18,904 nucleotides of DNA from Bacteroidota bacterium (lineage in GTDB: Bacteria; Bacteroidota; Bacteroidia; Chitinophagales; Chitinophagaceae). The position numbers and the translations under genes are program-made. The notes below the pieces were generated by a model. It saw nothing but the letters and a program-made list of their open reading frames with translations, searched no databases and had not been told where the DNA came from. The DNA is taken from NCBI GenBank assembly GCA_947460795.1, contig CANHJA010000016.1, forward strand, positions 1-18,904, read 5' to 3'. Shown here in pieces: positions 7,816 to 14,415 of this stretch; within the stretch, counting starts at the first letter, position 1; each line of letters starts with the position of its first letter.

Positions 7816-8886
7816 ATGTTTTTACTAGCGATTACAATCTCATTTATAATACAAAAAATAATATTAGCAGCTATTATTATTGGTGGTTCATTAGGGATTG
7901 CTTTATACGCAACATGGGCAGAACGTAAAGTTTCTGCTGTTATGCAAGATAGAAGAGGACCCACGCGTGCTGGCCCTTTCGGACTTTTACAACCATTGGC
8001 TGATGGTGTAAAAATGTTTATGAAAGAGGAAATTATTCCTATCTTTTCAAACAAATTTTTATTTATTTTAGGACCTAGTTTAGCGATGGTTGTAGCCCTT
8101 ATGTCTAGCGCCGTAATTCCTTGGGGGCCTGATATGAAATTTGCTGACGGAACTTCATTTTCGTTGCAAGTGGCTGATATAAATATTGGCATGTTATATG
8201 TTTTTGGAGTCGTAAGTTTAGGAGTATATGGCGTTATGTTGGGTGCTTGGGCTTCTAACAATAAATTTTCTTTATTAAGTGGTTTAAGAGCCGCAGCACA
8301 AGCCATTTCATACGAACTTGCCTTAGGTTTAAGTATGATTTCTTTAGTAATGATGACGGGCAGTTTGAGCCTAAATGATATTGTAAGCCAACAACATGGT
8401 TTTTGGGATGGCAATTGGTTTTCTTGGAATGTATTTAAACAGCCTTTGGCATTTTTAATATTTTTAGTGTGTTCATTTGCCGAATTAAACAGAGCTCCTT
8501 TCGATTTGGCAGAGTGCGAAAGTGAATTGATTGGTGGATATCATACTGAATATAGTTCTTTAAAATTAGGCTTCTATTTATTTGCAGAATATATCAGCAT
8601 GTTTATCACATCTGTTATTATTAGCACATTATTTTTTGGGGGCTATAATTTCCCAGGAATGGATGCTGTTGCTGCAATGGTGCCCTCACCGTTATTTTCA
8701 ATCATTTGTGCATTGGTGCTTTTAACCAAAGCGATAGGATTCATACTATTTTTCATGTTTATTCGTTGGACAATTCCTCGTTTCAGATATGACCAATTAA
8801 TGAACCTTGGATGGAAAAGCTTAATTCCTTTGGCATTAATAAACATGTTAATTACAGGAGCTGTTATTTTATATTTAAATAAATAA
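7816..8886 (+). CDS. nuoH: NADH-quinone oxidoreductase subunit H (complex I)
   Basis: The 356-residue, multi-spanning membrane subunit of respiratory complex I lies at the junction of the peripheral and membrane arms and forms part of the quinone-binding channel. Seen: about eight to nine hydrophobic segments. The family signature QDRRGPTRAGPFGLLQPLADGVK follows the first helix (about residues 44-66). The conserved acidic loop FAELNRAPFDLAECESELIGGYHTEYSS (about 222-249) carries the glutamates and the RAPFDL motif typical of NuoH/ND1. Length is normal. It is followed at 11 nt by nuoI. It is odd that the gene before it is an unrelated barrel protein closed by a terminator, where nuoG would normally be expected. 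Confidence 0.96.
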   Translation: MFLLAITISFIIQKIILAAIIIGGSLGIALYATWAERKVSAVMQDRRGPTRAGPFGLLQPLADGVKMFMKEEIIPIFSNKFLFILGPSLAMVVALMSSAVIPWGPDMKFADGTSFSLQVADINIGMLYVFGVVSLGVYGVMLGAWASNNKFSLLSGLRAAAQAISYELALGLSMISLVMMTGSLSLNDIVSQQHGFWDGNWFSWNVFKQPLAFLIFLVCSFAELNRAPFDLAECESELIGGYHTEYSSLKLGFYLFAEYISMFITSVIISTLFFGGYNFPGMDAVAAMVPSPLFSIICALVLLTKAIGFILFFMFIRWTIPRFRYDQLMNLGWKSLIPLALINMLITGAVILYLNK

Positions 8887-8897
8887 AAAAATAAAAA

Positions 8898-9392
8898 ATG
8901 TCTTTTACAATTTCAGATAAATCAAAATTAGTGGATAGACGTCCGATGACGTTTAAAGACAAAATATATTTACCAGCAATTTTAGGTGGTTTAAAAGTGA
9001 CTTTGGGCCACATTCTTAAAAAGAAAGCTACCATTAATTACCCAGAAGTACAACGTGAATTTAGTTCTACTTTTAGAGGACTTCATATCTTAAATAAAGA
9101 TGAAGAAAACCGTGAACGTTGCACTGCTTGTGGATTGTGTGCATTATCATGTCCTGCAGAGGCTATTACAATGGAGTCTGCCGAACGTAAACCTGGTGAA
9201 GAACATTTATATCGAGAAGAAAAATATGCAGCCAAATATGAAATCAATATGTTGCGTTGTATTTTTTGTGGATTGTGTGAAGAAGCTTGTCCTAAAGATG
9301 CAATTTATTTAACTCAAACATTTGCACCAGCAAACTACGATAGAAAAGGATTTATTTATAAAAAAGAAGATTTATTAATACCTAATAAATAG
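8898..9392 (+). CDS. nuoI: NADH-quinone oxidoreductase subunit I (2x 4Fe-4S)
   Basis: The 164-residue iron-sulfur subunit of complex I carries electrons toward cluster N2 through clusters N6a and N6b, on the cytoplasmic side of the membrane. Seen: two ferredoxin-like motifs, CTACGLCALSCP (from about residue 75) and CIFCGLCEEACP (from about 121), each of the form CxxCxxCxxxCP. A hydrophobic/basic N-terminal region fits attachment near NuoH. Length is normal for the family. It follows nuoH by 11 nt and precedes nuoJ by 60 nt, a somewhat long gap for this operon. Confidence 0.96.
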   Translation: MSFTISDKSKLVDRRPMTFKDKIYLPAILGGLKVTLGHILKKKATINYPEVQREFSSTFRGLHILNKDEENRERCTACGLCALSCPAEAITMESAERKPGEEHLYREEKYAAKYEINMLRCIFCGLCEEACPKDAIYLTQTFAPANYDRKGFIYKKEDLLIPNK

Positions 9393-9452
9393 AGATTAAT
9401 GAACAATGAATAGTTTTATCTTCAAACAATTATCATTAATAATTTAAAAAAA

Positions 9453-9983
9453 ATGGATATATATCAAATAATATTTTGGGTTTTAAGCATCTTCACTCTT
9501 GGGTGTGCCATTGGCGTAATAATGAGTAGAAGCCCCATTAACAGTGTGTTATTTCTTATCTTAACGTTTTTCTCTATTTCAGCACATTACGTAATGATGA
9601 ATGCTCAATTTTTAGCAATTGTAAACATTATTGTATACGCAGGTGCTATTATGGTTTTGTTTTTATTTGTATTGATGCTTATGAATTTAAACAGTGATAC
9701 CGAACCTCAAAAAAACTTTTTAATCCAATTTGCAGGGGTTATTTCTGGAGGCGCTTTGTTATTGGTTTTTGTAGCTGCTATTAAATCTACATTTACAGGC
9801 TTAGAAGGTAAAACAATTGATCTATCACAATCTACAGATATTGGTTTAATTAAAAATTTAGGAACCATGCTGTTTAAAGAATATGTATTCCCTTTTGAAA
9901 TTGCGAGTGTCTTGTTTTTAAGTGCAATGGTAGGTGCAGTTGTAATTGGTAAAAAAGATAAACATTTAGCACCCACAGAGTAA
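9453..9983 (+). CDS. nuoJ: NADH-quinone oxidoreductase subunit J (complex I)
   Basis: The 176-residue membrane subunit of complex I corresponds to mitochondrial ND6. Seen: five predicted hydrophobic helices (about residues 5-22, 30-48, 54-76, 90-108 and 145-165). The third contains the family motif VNIIVYAGAIMVLFLFVLMLMN, whose pi-bulge region is important for coupling quinone chemistry to proton pumping. The protein ends in the hydrophobic run SVLFLSAMVGAVVIGKK typical of the family. nuoK, which almost always follows nuoJ with a small gap or overlap, is absent: a terminator begins about 22 nt after the stop codon. Confidence 0.95.
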   Translation: MDIYQIIFWVLSIFTLGCAIGVIMSRSPINSVLFLILTFFSISAHYVMMNAQFLAIVNIIVYAGAIMVLFLFVLMLMNLNSDTEPQKNFLIQFAGVISGGALLLVFVAAIKSTFTGLEGKTIDLSQSTDIGLIKNLGTMLFKEYVFPFEIASVLFLSAMVGAVVIGKKDKHLAPTE

Positions 9984-10005
9984 TTCAATACGAACTTTTT
10001 TAAAT

Positions 10006-10037
10006 AAAAAAATGCTACCGATTGGGTAGCATTTTTT
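10006..10037. terminator. Bidirectional intrinsic terminator between nuoJ and the DUF4294 gene
   Basis: ATGCTACC (10012-10019) pairs with GGTAGCAT (10025-10032) around a 5-nt loop, flanked by seven A on the left and six T on the right. Each strand therefore ends in a U-run. It serves nuoHIJ on the plus strand and the convergent DUF4294 gene on the minus strand. Confidence 0.9.
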
Positions 10038-10043
10038 GTGGAT

Positions 10044-10598
10044 TTAATATCCCAAACTCGTTAATATTTGTTCCAAATCGAGGTTGTCTTTGGGGTTATA
10101 TTGTTCGTTTAAATTGATGCCATTTAATTTTGCCCATGACTGATAATAGACAGCAGTGACAGGGTTTTTTAGCTCTTTTACTATATCATAGCAATTGGTT
10201 TTAAGCTGTCGGTTGACAATTTTAACAAGCAAACGCCCTTGAGTAATATTCAAAGAGGTTAATTTGTCTTCAAAATTGGATTTAATTTCTTTCTCTTTTG
10301 ATTTGATAAACCTTCTTCGCTCTTTTTTGCTTGCATAGGCAGTAGCCATATCAATTTCATTAAACATTTTTACCGCAGCATTGGCATAGGGCATCACTAT
10401 TTTTACATAGTGTTTCATTTGATTGTAATGATATCGAAGGGTATCGTTTTTAAACACTCTGGATTCAAGAATCACCGTTTCGTTTAATTGTACAAAATAT
10501 TTTGGGGCTTCTTTTTCAAATGAAAAAGCTGGAGGTATTTGTTGGCTAAATCCTTCACTTGAAATCGTAATTAGCAGTAGGTAAATGTATTTTTTCAT
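10044..10598 (-). CDS. Secreted DUF4294 family protein
   Basis: The 184-residue product has a signal peptide (residues 1-19, ending SEGFSQ) and a soluble, basic, mostly helical body. The pattern of Tyr/aromatic-rich and basic segments matches what I recall of DUF4294, a domain known mainly from Bacteroidota with no assigned function: VKIVMPYANAA, KKERRRFIKSKEKEIKSNFEDKLTSL, QGRLLVKIVNRQLKTNCYDIVKELKNPVTAVYYQSWAKL. No catalytic motif stands out. It is transcribed toward nuoJ and shares its terminator. A perfect -7 element is not visible upstream; TAAAGATA (10708-10715, minus-strand TATCTTTA) is one mismatch off but lacks a -33 match. Probably periplasmic or surface-attached. Confidence 0.82.
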   Translation of the reverse strand: MKKYIYLLLITISSEGFSQQIPPAFSFEKEAPKYFVQLNETVILESRVFKNDTLRYHYNQMKHYVKIVMPYANAAVKMFNEIDMATAYASKKERRRFIKSKEKEIKSNFEDKLTSLNITQGRLLVKIVNRQLKTNCYDIVKELKNPVTAVYYQSWAKLNGINLNEQYNPKDNLDLEQILTSLGY

Positions 10599-10916
10599 GT
10601 TTATTGTTTAAAAATAGGAAATTTAAAAAGGATAGACTGAAAAAAAACGCTGGGGTTGAATGGAGGGTATTAACTTTTTAAAATGGATTCACTTGATTAG
10701 CCCAGACTAAAGATAGTTGCACAATAAAATAAATTGAATAAAGAGATTGCATAAACGATAATCACTGATTTATTACCGCAAAAATAATGTTCAAAAAACA
10801 CCTCAAATCAGGTTGTTGTTACCAATTCAGCTAGCCATTTTATGCAAAAAGCTTGGCACTTTAGAAAGGTAAAATGAGTAAAAAATGAACCAATGAAAAT
10901 TGAAGAAAACTAGTGG

Positions 10917-10951
10917 AAAACTATTTCCGTTAAATAGTATAAAATAGTTTT
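10917..10951. repeat. Inverted repeat upstream of mreB, operator-like
   Basis: AAAACTATTT (10917-10926) and AAATAGTTTT (10942-10951) are perfect 10-bp inverted arms separated by 15 nt. A third partial copy, AAATAGT (10932-10938), lies inside the spacer and also pairs with the left arm. The right arm ends about 20 nt before the predicted mreB -7 box, so it overlaps the -33 region, a position suited to regulator binding. Confidence 0.45.
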
Positions 10952-10971
10952 TAATTATAGAATATATCTTC

Positions 10972-11004
10972 TAACTTCGCATTTGCCCTAATATTTTTTT
11001 AGGG
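10972..11004 (+). promoter_or_regulatory. Weak mreB promoter and 5' leader hairpin
   Basis: TAACTTCG (10972-10979) is one base off the TAnnTTTG consensus. Just downstream, CCCTAA (10986-10991) and TTAGGG (10999-11004) form a 6-bp stem with a 7-nt loop. Transcription would start at or just before the stem, so the mRNA could begin with a hairpin; the mreB ATG follows 16 nt after it. Confidence 0.4.
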
Positions 11005-11020
11005 AATTATATAACTACAA

Positions 11021-12043
11021 ATGGGATTATTCAACTTTTTTACGCAAGATATTGCCATGGATTTAGGCACGGCAAACACACTGATCATTCACAATGACCA
11101 AGTCGTTATTGATGAGCCTTCAATTGTTGCTGTGGATAGAAAAACGTCTCGAATTATTGCTGTCGGAAAACGAGCAATGATGATGGATGGTAAAGTGCAT
11201 GAAGATATAAAAACCATCAGACCATTAAAAGACGGAGTAATTGCCGATTTTAATGCTGCTGAAGGAATGATTAGAGAATTAATAAAATTAATTTATCCTA
11301 AAAAGCCATTGTTTGCCCCAAGTTGGAGAATGGTTATTTGTATCCCTTCCTCGATTACAGAAGTTGAAAAACGTGCGGTAAGAGACAGTGCGGAGCAAGC
11401 AGGTGCAAAAGAAGTCTACATGATTATGGAGCCAATGGCTGCTGCATTAGGAATTGGAATTGATGTAGAAGAACCAACAGGAAACATGGTTATTGATATT
11501 GGTGGTGGAACAACTGGTATTTCAATTATTTCATTATCAGGTATTGTATGCGACGAAAGTATACGGGTTGCTGGAGATGAGTTTACCGCTGATATTATTG
11601 AAGCAATGCGTCGTTACCACAGTTTATTAATTGGTGATAGAACTGCTGAGCAAATAAAAATTCAAGTAGGAAGTGCATTGAAAGATTTAGACAATCCTCC
11701 TGATGATGTAGCTGTAAATGGAAGAGATTTAGTTACAGGTATTCCTAAACAAATCATGGTTTCTTATCAAGAAGTTGCTGATGCGTTAGACAAATCGGTT
11801 TTCAAAATTGAAGAAGGGATTTTAAGAGCGTTAGAAAAAACACCTCCTGAATTAGCGGCGGATATTTTCCGTCGTGGATTATATTTAACTGGTGGTGGTG
11901 CTTTACTTCGTGGATTAGATAAACGCATTGCCAACAAAATTAAATTGCCTGTGCATGTTGCAGATGATCCGTTAAGAAGTGTTGTTCGTGGAACTGGTAT
12001 GGCGTTAAAACACGTCCATAAATATCCATTTTTGATGCAATAA
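11021..12043 (+). CDS. mreB: Rod-shape determining actin homologue MreB
   Basis: This 340-residue bacterial actin polymerises on the inner membrane and guides lateral peptidoglycan synthesis. Seen: phosphate-1 motif DLGTANT (residues 14-20), phosphate-2 motif DIGGGTT (from Asp159), MEPMAAALGIGI, and the adenosine-binding GGGALLRGLDKRI near residue 310. The N-terminal FNFFTQ is hydrophobic, as in membrane-associating MreB. Length is normal. It heads the operon mreB-mreC-mreD-SET, with a 29-nt gap to mreC. Identity as MreB rather than FtsA or DnaK is secure from these motifs. Confidence 0.98.
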   Translation: MGLFNFFTQDIAMDLGTANTLIIHNDQVVIDEPSIVAVDRKTSRIIAVGKRAMMMDGKVHEDIKTIRPLKDGVIADFNAAEGMIRELIKLIYPKKPLFAPSWRMVICIPSSITEVEKRAVRDSAEQAGAKEVYMIMEPMAAALGIGIDVEEPTGNMVIDIGGGTTGISIISLSGIVCDESIRVAGDEFTADIIEAMRRYHSLLIGDRTAEQIKIQVGSALKDLDNPPDDVAVNGRDLVTGIPKQIMVSYQEVADALDKSVFKIEEGILRALEKTPPELAADIFRRGLYLTGGGALLRGLDKRIANKIKLPVHVADDPLRSVVRGTGMALKHVHKYPFLMQ

Positions 12044-12072
12044 TTTTATAGAAAAAGAAACGACCCAACGAA

Positions 12073-12906
12073 GTGCGAAATCTGATCTATTTCATTAAAA
12101 ATTATTATTCTTTTTTGGTTTTTCTTGTACTAGAATTAATTTGTTTACTGATTGTTTTTAAAAATAATTCATATCAGCAATCATCTTATATTAATTCTGC
12201 AAGAGGCATTTCAAGTAATTTCTATACCAAAAAAGAATCCATTGTTTCTTTTTTAACACTCAATGCAGTGAATGACAGTTTGGTAAAAGAAAATGCTCGA
12301 TTAAAACAGGCATTGGGAATTCCTGTTACTGCCAATCCTTTTGAAGACACAAGCTACACAGTTACTCGTACCTTAGATAGCAATGCAAAACAAACGGTGC
12401 ATTACAAATATATTGCTGCCAAAGTAATCAATAATTCTACTGACCAAAAAATAAATTACATTACGTTAAACGTAGGATCTCGTCAAGGTATAAAACCTAA
12501 AATGGCTGTTATAACCGATAAAGGGGTAGTGGGTAAAATTTCACATGTGAGTGAAAATTATTCTGTAGCCGTGTCTATTTTATCTGATCGATTTAATGTG
12601 AATTGCGTAGTTCCAGATGGCAGTATTGGAAATATAAAATGGGATAATAAAGATCCAAATATTGTCATATTAAAAGGCATTCCATTGTCGGCTAATTTAA
12701 AATTAAAAGACAGTATCATGACGAGTGGTTATTCTATTTTTCCAGAAAAAATAATGATTGGTAAAGTGGCTAAATTCGTTAATGGAGATTACCAAGTTTG
12801 GCTATCCACGAATTTTAATAATCTACACTATGTATATGTGGTGCAAGACTTTACCAACATTGAAAGAAATACTTTAGAAGACACCGTTCAAGCAGAAATA
12901 CAATGA
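12073..12906 (+). CDS. mreC: Rod-shape determining protein MreC
   Basis: The 277-residue bitopic protein has one transmembrane helix near the N terminus (about residues 11-29). A probable coiled coil (about 55-85, around NAVNDSLVKENARLKQALG) follows, and then the two beta-barrel domains of MreC (about 110-265), including LNVGSRQGIKPKMAVITDKGVVGKIS and IMTSGYSIFPEKIMIGKV. It links cytoplasmic MreB to periplasmic peptidoglycan synthases. The start is GTG at 12073: the MRNLIYFIKNYYSF opening matches what I recall of Bacteroidota MreC, and no better ATG precedes it. Its stop codon overlaps the mreD start (ATGA). Confidence 0.94.
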   Translation: MRNLIYFIKNYYSFLVFLVLELICLLIVFKNNSYQQSSYINSARGISSNFYTKKESIVSFLTLNAVNDSLVKENARLKQALGIPVTANPFEDTSYTVTRTLDSNAKQTVHYKYIAAKVINNSTDQKINYITLNVGSRQGIKPKMAVITDKGVVGKISHVSENYSVAVSILSDRFNVNCVVPDGSIGNIKWDNKDPNIVILKGIPLSANLKLKDSIMTSGYSIFPEKIMIGKVAKFVNGDYQVWLSTNFNNLHYVYVVQDFTNIERNTLEDTVQAEIQ

Positions 12907-13448
12907 GTACAACTATAAAATTTATTTTAAACTTCATTGTGGTTTTAACGATTCAAATTTTTATTTTGAATGATATTATGTTGAAATCATCGTTAACATT
13001 TTTTGGATTCCCTGTTTTTACACCTATCATTTATCCGTTAATTTTATTGGTAATGCCAGTCAATACGCCTCATTGGTTATTGATGGTTTTAGGATTTATT
13101 ACAGGTTTAACGATGGATATGTTTTCAAACACACCGGGTATGCATGCTGCAGCTATGGTTTTGATTTGTTATTTAAGACCTTTTATTTTAAAATTATTTT
13201 TTCAGCAAACAGCGAAAGAATTAAGAGATACGGTGCCTTCATTATATAAATTGGGTTTTACTTCGTTTATTATCTATGTTGGATTTACTATTTTAATTCA
13301 CCATTCATTTTTTTACATAATAGAAATATGGAGTTTTAAAAGCAGTGTTCTTATTTTCTTTAAAACGATTGTATCTGCAATCATGTCGATTATATTGATT
13401 TTATTGAGTCAATTATTATTCGCTAAAAAAGAAATTCAACGAGCATGA
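12903..13448 (+). CDS. mreD: Rod-shape determining protein MreD
   Basis: The 181-residue, very hydrophobic protein has five or six membrane segments, consistent with MreD, the integral membrane component of the elongasome. Sequence conservation in this family is low. The assignment rests on length, topology, motifs such as GFPVFTPIIYPLILLVMP and GFITGLTMDMFSNTPGMHAAAMV (a common MreD pattern), and the position directly after mreC with a 4-nt ATGA overlap. It also overlaps the following SET-domain gene by 4 nt, so the two are probably translationally coupled. Confidence 0.92.
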   Translation: MSTTIKFILNFIVVLTIQIFILNDIMLKSSLTFFGFPVFTPIIYPLILLVMPVNTPHWLLMVLGFITGLTMDMFSNTPGMHAAAMVLICYLRPFILKLFFQQTAKELRDTVPSLYKLGFTSFIIYVGFTILIHHSFFYIIEIWSFKSSVLIFFKTIVSAIMSIILILLSQLLFAKKEIQRA

Positions 13449-13822
13449 TTATTTCAGGCATTTTTTCGGCACTAACAGAAGATAAAGGCTTTGGAGTTTT
13501 TACTAAAAAGAAAATTGAAGCGGGAACCATTATTGAAATTTCTCCAGTAATTGTGATGTCAGCAAAAGAAAAAGTAGATTTAGAAAAAACAAAACTCTAC
13601 GATTATTTATTTAATTGGAAAGGTAAAAAGTGTTGCATGGCAATGGGATTTGTACCAATTTACAACCACTCTTATGAGTCCAATTGTGAATATTTTCAAG
13701 ATTTTGAATATAATACCATCATGATCAAAGCCATACGTTCGATTGCCAAACATGAGGAACTCACCATTAACTACAATGGTACTTTTAACAATAAAAAGAA
13801 AGTGTGGTTTGAGGTTGTTTAA
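13445..13822 (+). CDS. Small SET-domain protein
   Basis: The 125-residue product is almost entirely a minimal SET domain, the fold of many protein lysine methyltransferases. Seen: an N-terminal GFGVF (residues 15-19), which in SET proteins begins the S-adenosylmethionine site. YNHSYESNC (73-81) corresponds to the NHSCxPN pseudoknot motif, with Cys replaced by Tyr78's neighbourhood yet keeping Asn74-His75-Ser76 and Asn80. EELTINYNG (104-112) has the expected catalytic-type Tyr110, and a C-terminal aromatic cluster WFEV follows. No post-SET Cys cluster is present. It starts inside the mreD stop (ATGA), so it belongs to the mre operon. Short SET proteins are known in Bacteroidota, but substrates are not established. 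A link to cell-shape proteins is inferred from position only. Confidence 0.88.
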   Translation: MIISGIFSALTEDKGFGVFTKKKIEAGTIIEISPVIVMSAKEKVDLEKTKLYDYLFNWKGKKCCMAMGFVPIYNHSYESNCEYFQDFEYNTIMIKAIRSIAKHEELTINYNGTFNNKKKVWFEVV

Positions 13823-13852
13823 GCCATTTTATTCATTTCCATAAGTTAGTTT

Positions 13853-13871
13853 AAGTGCTAAGTGCACTTTT
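13853..13871 (+). terminator. Possible weak terminator after the mre-SET operon
   Basis: AAGTGC (13853-13858) and GCACTT (13864-13869) form a 6-bp stem with a 5-nt loop followed by only four T, 31 nt after the SET-gene stop. An overlapping alternative stem, ACTTTT/AAAAGT (13866-13881), cannot form at the same time. Confidence 0.35.
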
Positions 13872-14009
13872 CATCAAAAGTTCATTGCTGATCGCGGGAA
13901 GATTCGTGTTAATTACTATCACCGAAACTTAGTTAAATACATACGATACAGAAGCAGAAAAATAGTTGACAATCAATTGGTTAAAACGAATAAATAAAAT
14001 GGGTATTCA

Positions 14010-14219
14010 TTAGGCCCCCTTATTGCTTTTATACCACTTGTAACCTATGATTAAAATAATGGTCATTGGCATAAACGCTAAATAAATAATGCCTCCATTT
14101 AACCCTTTTGCGCCTTTATCATCCAAGCTTTCGGCAGTTTTAGTACACATTACACATTGTGCATCAGCTGCAGTGTATCCAAAGGATAAAAAACCGATCA
14201 GTAATAATTTCTTTAGCAT
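14010..14219 (-). CDS. Small membrane protein with CxxC motif
   Basis: This 69-residue protein is not in a family I can name, though similar small proteins seem widespread in Bacteroidota. It begins with a signal-like hydrophobic stretch (residues 5-20, ending AADAQ), immediately followed by CVMC (Cys22 and Cys25). A short hydrophilic segment, a Gly-rich turn (GLNGG), a second hydrophobic helix (about 44-60) and the basic tail KWYKSNKGA complete it. If the first segment is cleaved, the CxxC lies in the periplasm next to the membrane and the tail is cytoplasmic. A redox or metal-binding role is possible but unproven. It converges on the SET gene. A -7 element ends 4 nt before its ATG. Confidence 0.72.
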   Translation of the reverse strand: MLKKLLLIGFLSFGYTAADAQCVMCTKTAESLDDKGAKGLNGGIIYLAFMPMTIILIIGYKWYKSNKGA

Positions 14220-14223
14220 GTTG

Positions 14224-14231
14224 CAAAAGTA
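14224..14231 (-). promoter_or_regulatory. Predicted -7 element for the small CxxC gene, nearly leaderless
   Basis: The minus strand reads TACTTTTG, an exact consensus match, and only four bases separate it from the ATG. Transcription from it would start at or within a base or two of the start codon. No TTG lies at -33; a TTC (14255-14253) is at 21-nt spacing. Confidence 0.4.
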
Positions 14232-14373
14232 ACAAAAAGTTATTGGATGTTGAATGGCATTCTCTCATTTAAAAATCTATAATCCCAATCTTCAATTAGA
14301 AATTTCAATCCAAATTATTCATTCATTAACAGACCATCAACACAAAAAACTTTTCAAATAAAGGGGAAAACCT

Positions 14374-14381
14374 TAGCTTTG
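14374..14381 (+). promoter_or_regulatory. Predicted -7 element of the SNF2-family gene
   Basis: TAGCTTTG matches TAnnTTTG exactly and lies 34 nt before the ATG at 14416. A TTT (14351-14353) sits 20 nt upstream in place of TTG. Leader about 30 nt. Confidence 0.5.
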
Positions 14382-14415
14382 ACAGATTGCACAATTCTCA
14401 ATTCTCAAAATATAA

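Larger units (their letters stand above)
10599..11020. other. Divergent DUF4294-mreB intergenic region
   Basis: This 422-nt stretch has no gene that I can support. Near mreB it holds an inverted repeat (10917-10951), a weak -7 box TAACTTCG (10972-10979) and a leader hairpin (10986-11004). The left two thirds (10599-10900) show no clear promoter, RNA or repeat. Confidence 0.7.

Noticed and set aside
7809..8414. Long open frame (about 200 codons) on the minus strand opposite nuoH
   Set aside because: It lies antisense within a well-supported nuoH, its product has no recognisable features, and such frames arise easily opposite conserved membrane proteins.
9395..9440. Inverted repeat ATTAATGA/TCATTAAT in the nuoI-nuoJ gap
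   Set aside because: Only 8 AT-rich base pairs with a 30-nt loop and no T-run; likely chance in this composition.
10708..10715. TATCTTTA on the minus strand as promoter of the DUF4294 gene
   Set aside because: One mismatch in the -7 box, no TTG at the expected distance, and about 110 nt from the start codon.
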